Shown here one piece after another: positions 22,801 to 24,085 of a stretch of 24,085 nucleotides of DNA. Made by a program: the position numbers and the translations under genes. Every line of letters begins with the position of its first letter. Positions within the stretch are counted from its first letter, which is position 1. This DNA comes from Clostridiales bacterium UBA735. Lineage in GTDB: Bacteria > Bacillota > Clostridia > Oscillospirales > Oscillospiraceae. The stretch is from assembly GCA_002298695.1 (NCBI GenBank), contig DBLB01000173.1:1-24085 (forward strand), written 5' to 3'. The notes under the pieces are model-generated. The model saw only the letters and a program-made list of their open reading frames with translations, had not been told where the DNA came from and ran no database searches.

Positions 22801-23889
22801 GCGGCCTCCGGCACGACGCAGCTTGCGCTCAGCTACAGCGCAGCCGATGTCTGCAACGCGGAAAAGGAGGAAGTCACGTTCCGTACCGCGCCCCTGACCC
22901 TCGAACTGCTCGGCAGCCTGAGCGGCGACGTCAACCTCGACGGCAAGGTCAGCATGAAGGACATCGTTCTGCTGGCCCAGCACCTCAACGGCCTTGTGGT
23001 GCTGAGCGACCAGCAGCGGCAGGCGGCAGACCTCTATCCGGACGGCGCCGTGAACGTCAAGGACCTCGTCGCGCTCGAACAGCTCCTGACCGACCGCACG
23101 GATACCCAGTCCGAATCGGCCCTGCTCGCGGCGCTGCAAGCGCCCGCCCCGGCGAGCTTCGCGCTTCAGTCTCTGGCGGCCCTGAACGAAACCACCGGCT
23201 GCATCGTCCGGCTTCCCGAAGACCTGACGGCCCGCGCCGGCGACGAAATTACGGTCCCGGTACGCCTGTCCGGCACGGCCAGCCTCGCGGCCTTCCGCTA
23301 TGTCATCAATTATGACAAAGCAGCAGCTGAGGTGCTCTCCATCACAAAGGGCGAGGCCCTCACGGCGGGCACGTTCAATACGAACCTCGGCGCGCAGAAG
23401 GGCGACGACCTCGTCGTGACCTGGTACCATACCGCCGGCCTCCCGCTCGAAGGGACGCTGTTCTATATCCGCTTCCGCATGAAGACGGATGTCCTCGCCG
23501 GCGCGCATGTCATCGGCCTGGACTACGAGCAGGACGACATCTGCGACAGCACCCTGAAGACCGTTCCGGTCGAGGCCGAGGACGGCGCGCTCAACGTCCC
23601 GCTCGAAGCCTCGATGCAGACGCCCGAGTGTACGAGCACCGGCGACGCGATGGAGGTCACGCTGCACCTCACCTCGAACGCTGCGCCCGACATGACCGGC
23701 CAGCTCATCCTCGCAGGCTACCGGAACGGGCAGCTGGTCCATATCGAGCTCCGGACCGCACGGTTGAATGAAAAAATCCAACGGTTCACGGTACGCTTCG
23801 CCGACGGTTGCGATACGGTTCAACTGTACCTCCTGGACCCAGACGGCACCCTCCGTCCCCTCACGCAGTCCCAGATCATCAAACCATAA
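19819..23889 (+). CDS. Secreted GLUG/BIG2 protein with cohesin-dockerin-cohesin modules
   Basis: ATG 19819 overlaps the previous stop by 4 bases; the frame is open further upstream, but this start gives a signal peptide (MKKRLGRAAERML, a hydrophobic core ending VGAQAA). Of 1356 residues: GSGTAEDPYQIATAAQL (about 35-55) opens a GLUG-like beta-helix to ~480 with recurrent I-x-x-C-x-N-x-G turns; BIG2-like domains lie at about 500-572, 576-650, 654-733, 734-813 and 816-893; a cohesin-like domain at about 899-1032; a type I dockerin at 1037-1095 with calcium loops DVNLDGKVSMKD and DLYPDGAVNVKD; a second cohesin-like domain at about 1123-1260; and a C-terminal beta domain (1262-1356). Cohesins bind dockerins to build extracellular complexes, so this protein could both dock into and receive partners. 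No sortase or SLH motif is visible. Composition drops in GC at about 20400-21235. Confidence 0.85.
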   Translation: MKKRLGRAAERMLSGLLICCMLLALLPVGAQAASFAGGSGTAEDPYQIATAAQLCAVNEDPAAHYVLTKDVDMQYCYDFEPIGNPAVGAFTGTFDGANHAVRNLTLDLPGEKYVALFGYLEGTVESVKLENASINGGRYAAGIAAYADDDSIIRSCSTSGSIQATGSVISTFGAGIAAYSSGLVQNCRNAAYIEVIKTSDVSRYRGGVIGYYAGTAEITDCENRGELGRRDSNKTNLCDAGGIVGYVDGTLRIRNCANWGEAAAGIVLSCDGIYAENCTNYGPAGFAGIVYCVDGKAEIVGCTNNGEVKTQIHGVRSAGIASAVKSGTIRDCVNSGDVYAIGGAAGICGDGIAIQNCVNTGDVSVGAALGVGAGIAYDSGNRIGCVNTGRAKYSFGHNDSVVSSCSIGGSANNSKNNGCFFGGSWYASEADFTNCYGVGYFSSPEYSRVGGWWTGLLYPECSKQESFLGWDFENTWKIDPKVNNGMPLPKNCPARLLLSHGLCYLEPGETVQLTAYYDGEVTKNVTFESLNRTIAGVDGSGKITAIVSGEACIAARMPDGTRANCWVYVKEKSEGITLPETVEIELNKSKQLSVSGSASEQVRWKSDASGIASVNISTGEVSGKKLGTAQITAETSITGQKAVCTVKVVLPSAITDITLSDCTLFVGQEKQLTPTVTPASNTDTLRWTSSDETVATVASDGTAKALKPGKTLITVTSGSGKSAQATLTVEQPAAAVTLDRTSLTMELGLTEQLHASLTPADSTDTITWTSSSTSVVTVDASGVLTANRAGEARISAKASNGAEAVCFVTVTAKRVLPEQITLGAETLRLKIGEKQQLTATILPAGADQSIQWSTDNETVASVSETGVVTANAAGTAVLRAETVNGLYAACEVRVSAVSSASFVLSAPKASAGQTVDVTVSLERNPGLAGFNMQVVYDPDVLTPTAVRTGSLLSVGSLTSSLEDETASGLRVTWASGEDVTGDGTAFTVTFRVADAASGTTQLALSYSAADVCNAEKEEVTFRTAPLTLELLGSLSGDVNLDGKVSMKDIVLLAQHLNGLVVLSDQQRQAADLYPDGAVNVKDLVALEQLLTDRTDTQSESALLAALQAPAPASFALQSLAALNETTGCIVRLPEDLTARAGDEITVPVRLSGTASLAAFRYVINYDKAAAEVLSITKGEALTAGTFNTNLGAQKGDDLVVTWYHTAGLPLEGTLFYIRFRMKTDVLAGAHVIGLDYEQDDICDSTLKTVPVEAEDGALNVPLEASMQTPECTSTGDAMEVTLHLTSNAAPDMTGQLILAGYRNGQLVHIELRTARLNEKIQRFTVRFADGCDTVQLYLLDPDGTLRPLTQSQIIKP

Positions 23890-23898
23890 AAAGTTCGA

Positions 23899-23940
23899 AA
23901 AATACCCTCCGGAGACCAACTCCGGAGGGTATTTTGCTTT
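23899..23940 (+). terminator. Intrinsic terminator of the surface operon
   Basis: AAAATACCCTCCGGAG (23899-23914) and CTCCGGAGGGTATTTT (23920-23935) form a perfect 16-bp stem with loop ACCAA, followed by GCTTTTTGC. It lies 9 bases after the stop. The remaining bases to 24085 contain no supported gene. Confidence 0.9.
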
Positions 23941-24085
23941 TTGCTGTACCAAAGCCACCCACCGGCTATGAAGTGCCCCCAAGGTGCCGTCAAGATTTAT
24001 GCGCAAAAGTATTTGCAGACTCCGGCCGAATGAAGTCAGCCGGCAATGAAGGCGTCGTCCAAAGCAGACTCCAAATGCCTCATAT

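Noticed and set aside
21142..24006. Minus-strand 954-residue open frame
   Set aside because: It is antisense to the clear BIG2/cohesin/dockerin frame, crosses its terminator and lacks any domain pattern.
23941..24085. Start of a gene at ATG 24033
   Set aside because: There is no ribosome site, only 18 codons are visible and there is no recognisable sequence; it is too little to call.

Overview
The window suggests a GC-rich gut Clostridia-type Firmicute (Oscillospiraceae/Ruminococcaceae-like). The reasons are strong AGGAGG-type ribosome sites, type I dockerin and cohesin modules, BIG2/GLUG surface proteins, and a prophage whose protein families I associate with Clostridia. This assignment is an inference from gene content; no rRNA or core marker gene is present.

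Positions 1 to about 15072 are the right end of an integrated prophage. From left to right they hold: the C-terminal part of a probable virion protein; a 3741-residue polyvalent protein combining a hydrophobic helical region, two HExxH modules, ADP-ribosyltransferase and nuclease-like modules, a long coiled coil and a helical C-terminus; a small HTH protein; and a minus-strand toxin-antitoxin pair (PemK/MazF-like toxin with DUF4065/Panacea antitoxin) with its own promoter and flanking terminators. Three small late phage genes follow, the middle one carrying a single-base frameshift. The prophage ends at 15044-15072 in a copy of a tRNA 3' end (T arm, acceptor strand, CCA), followed by that tRNA's UUCG-loop terminator. 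No integrase, lysis or portal gene is visible, so the rest of the phage lies to the left.

The prophage arms are unusual in two ways. First, a 55-codon ORF (4309-4476) with a textbook Shine-Dalgarno site lies out of frame inside the giant gene, and its codon third positions (48/55 G or C by hand count), not those of the main frame (20/55), match the surrounding coding style. Second, six short linkers of the form (Q/I)(K/R)(N/Y)S divide the middle of the giant protein into modules, and two of these seams carry related inverted repeats.

From 15073 on the DNA is host-like and more GC-rich. After two tandem terminators and a good promoter comes a two-gene secreted-protein operon with a 4-base ATGA overlap. 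The first gene encodes a 1483-residue exported protein with a helical N-terminal half and a beta-repeat C-terminal half that includes two tandem 552-bp units. The second encodes a 1356-residue exported protein with a GLUG-like beta-helix, about five BIG2-like domains, and cohesin, dockerin, cohesin and a terminal domain. A strong terminator closes the operon. The last ~145 bases hold nothing I can assign.
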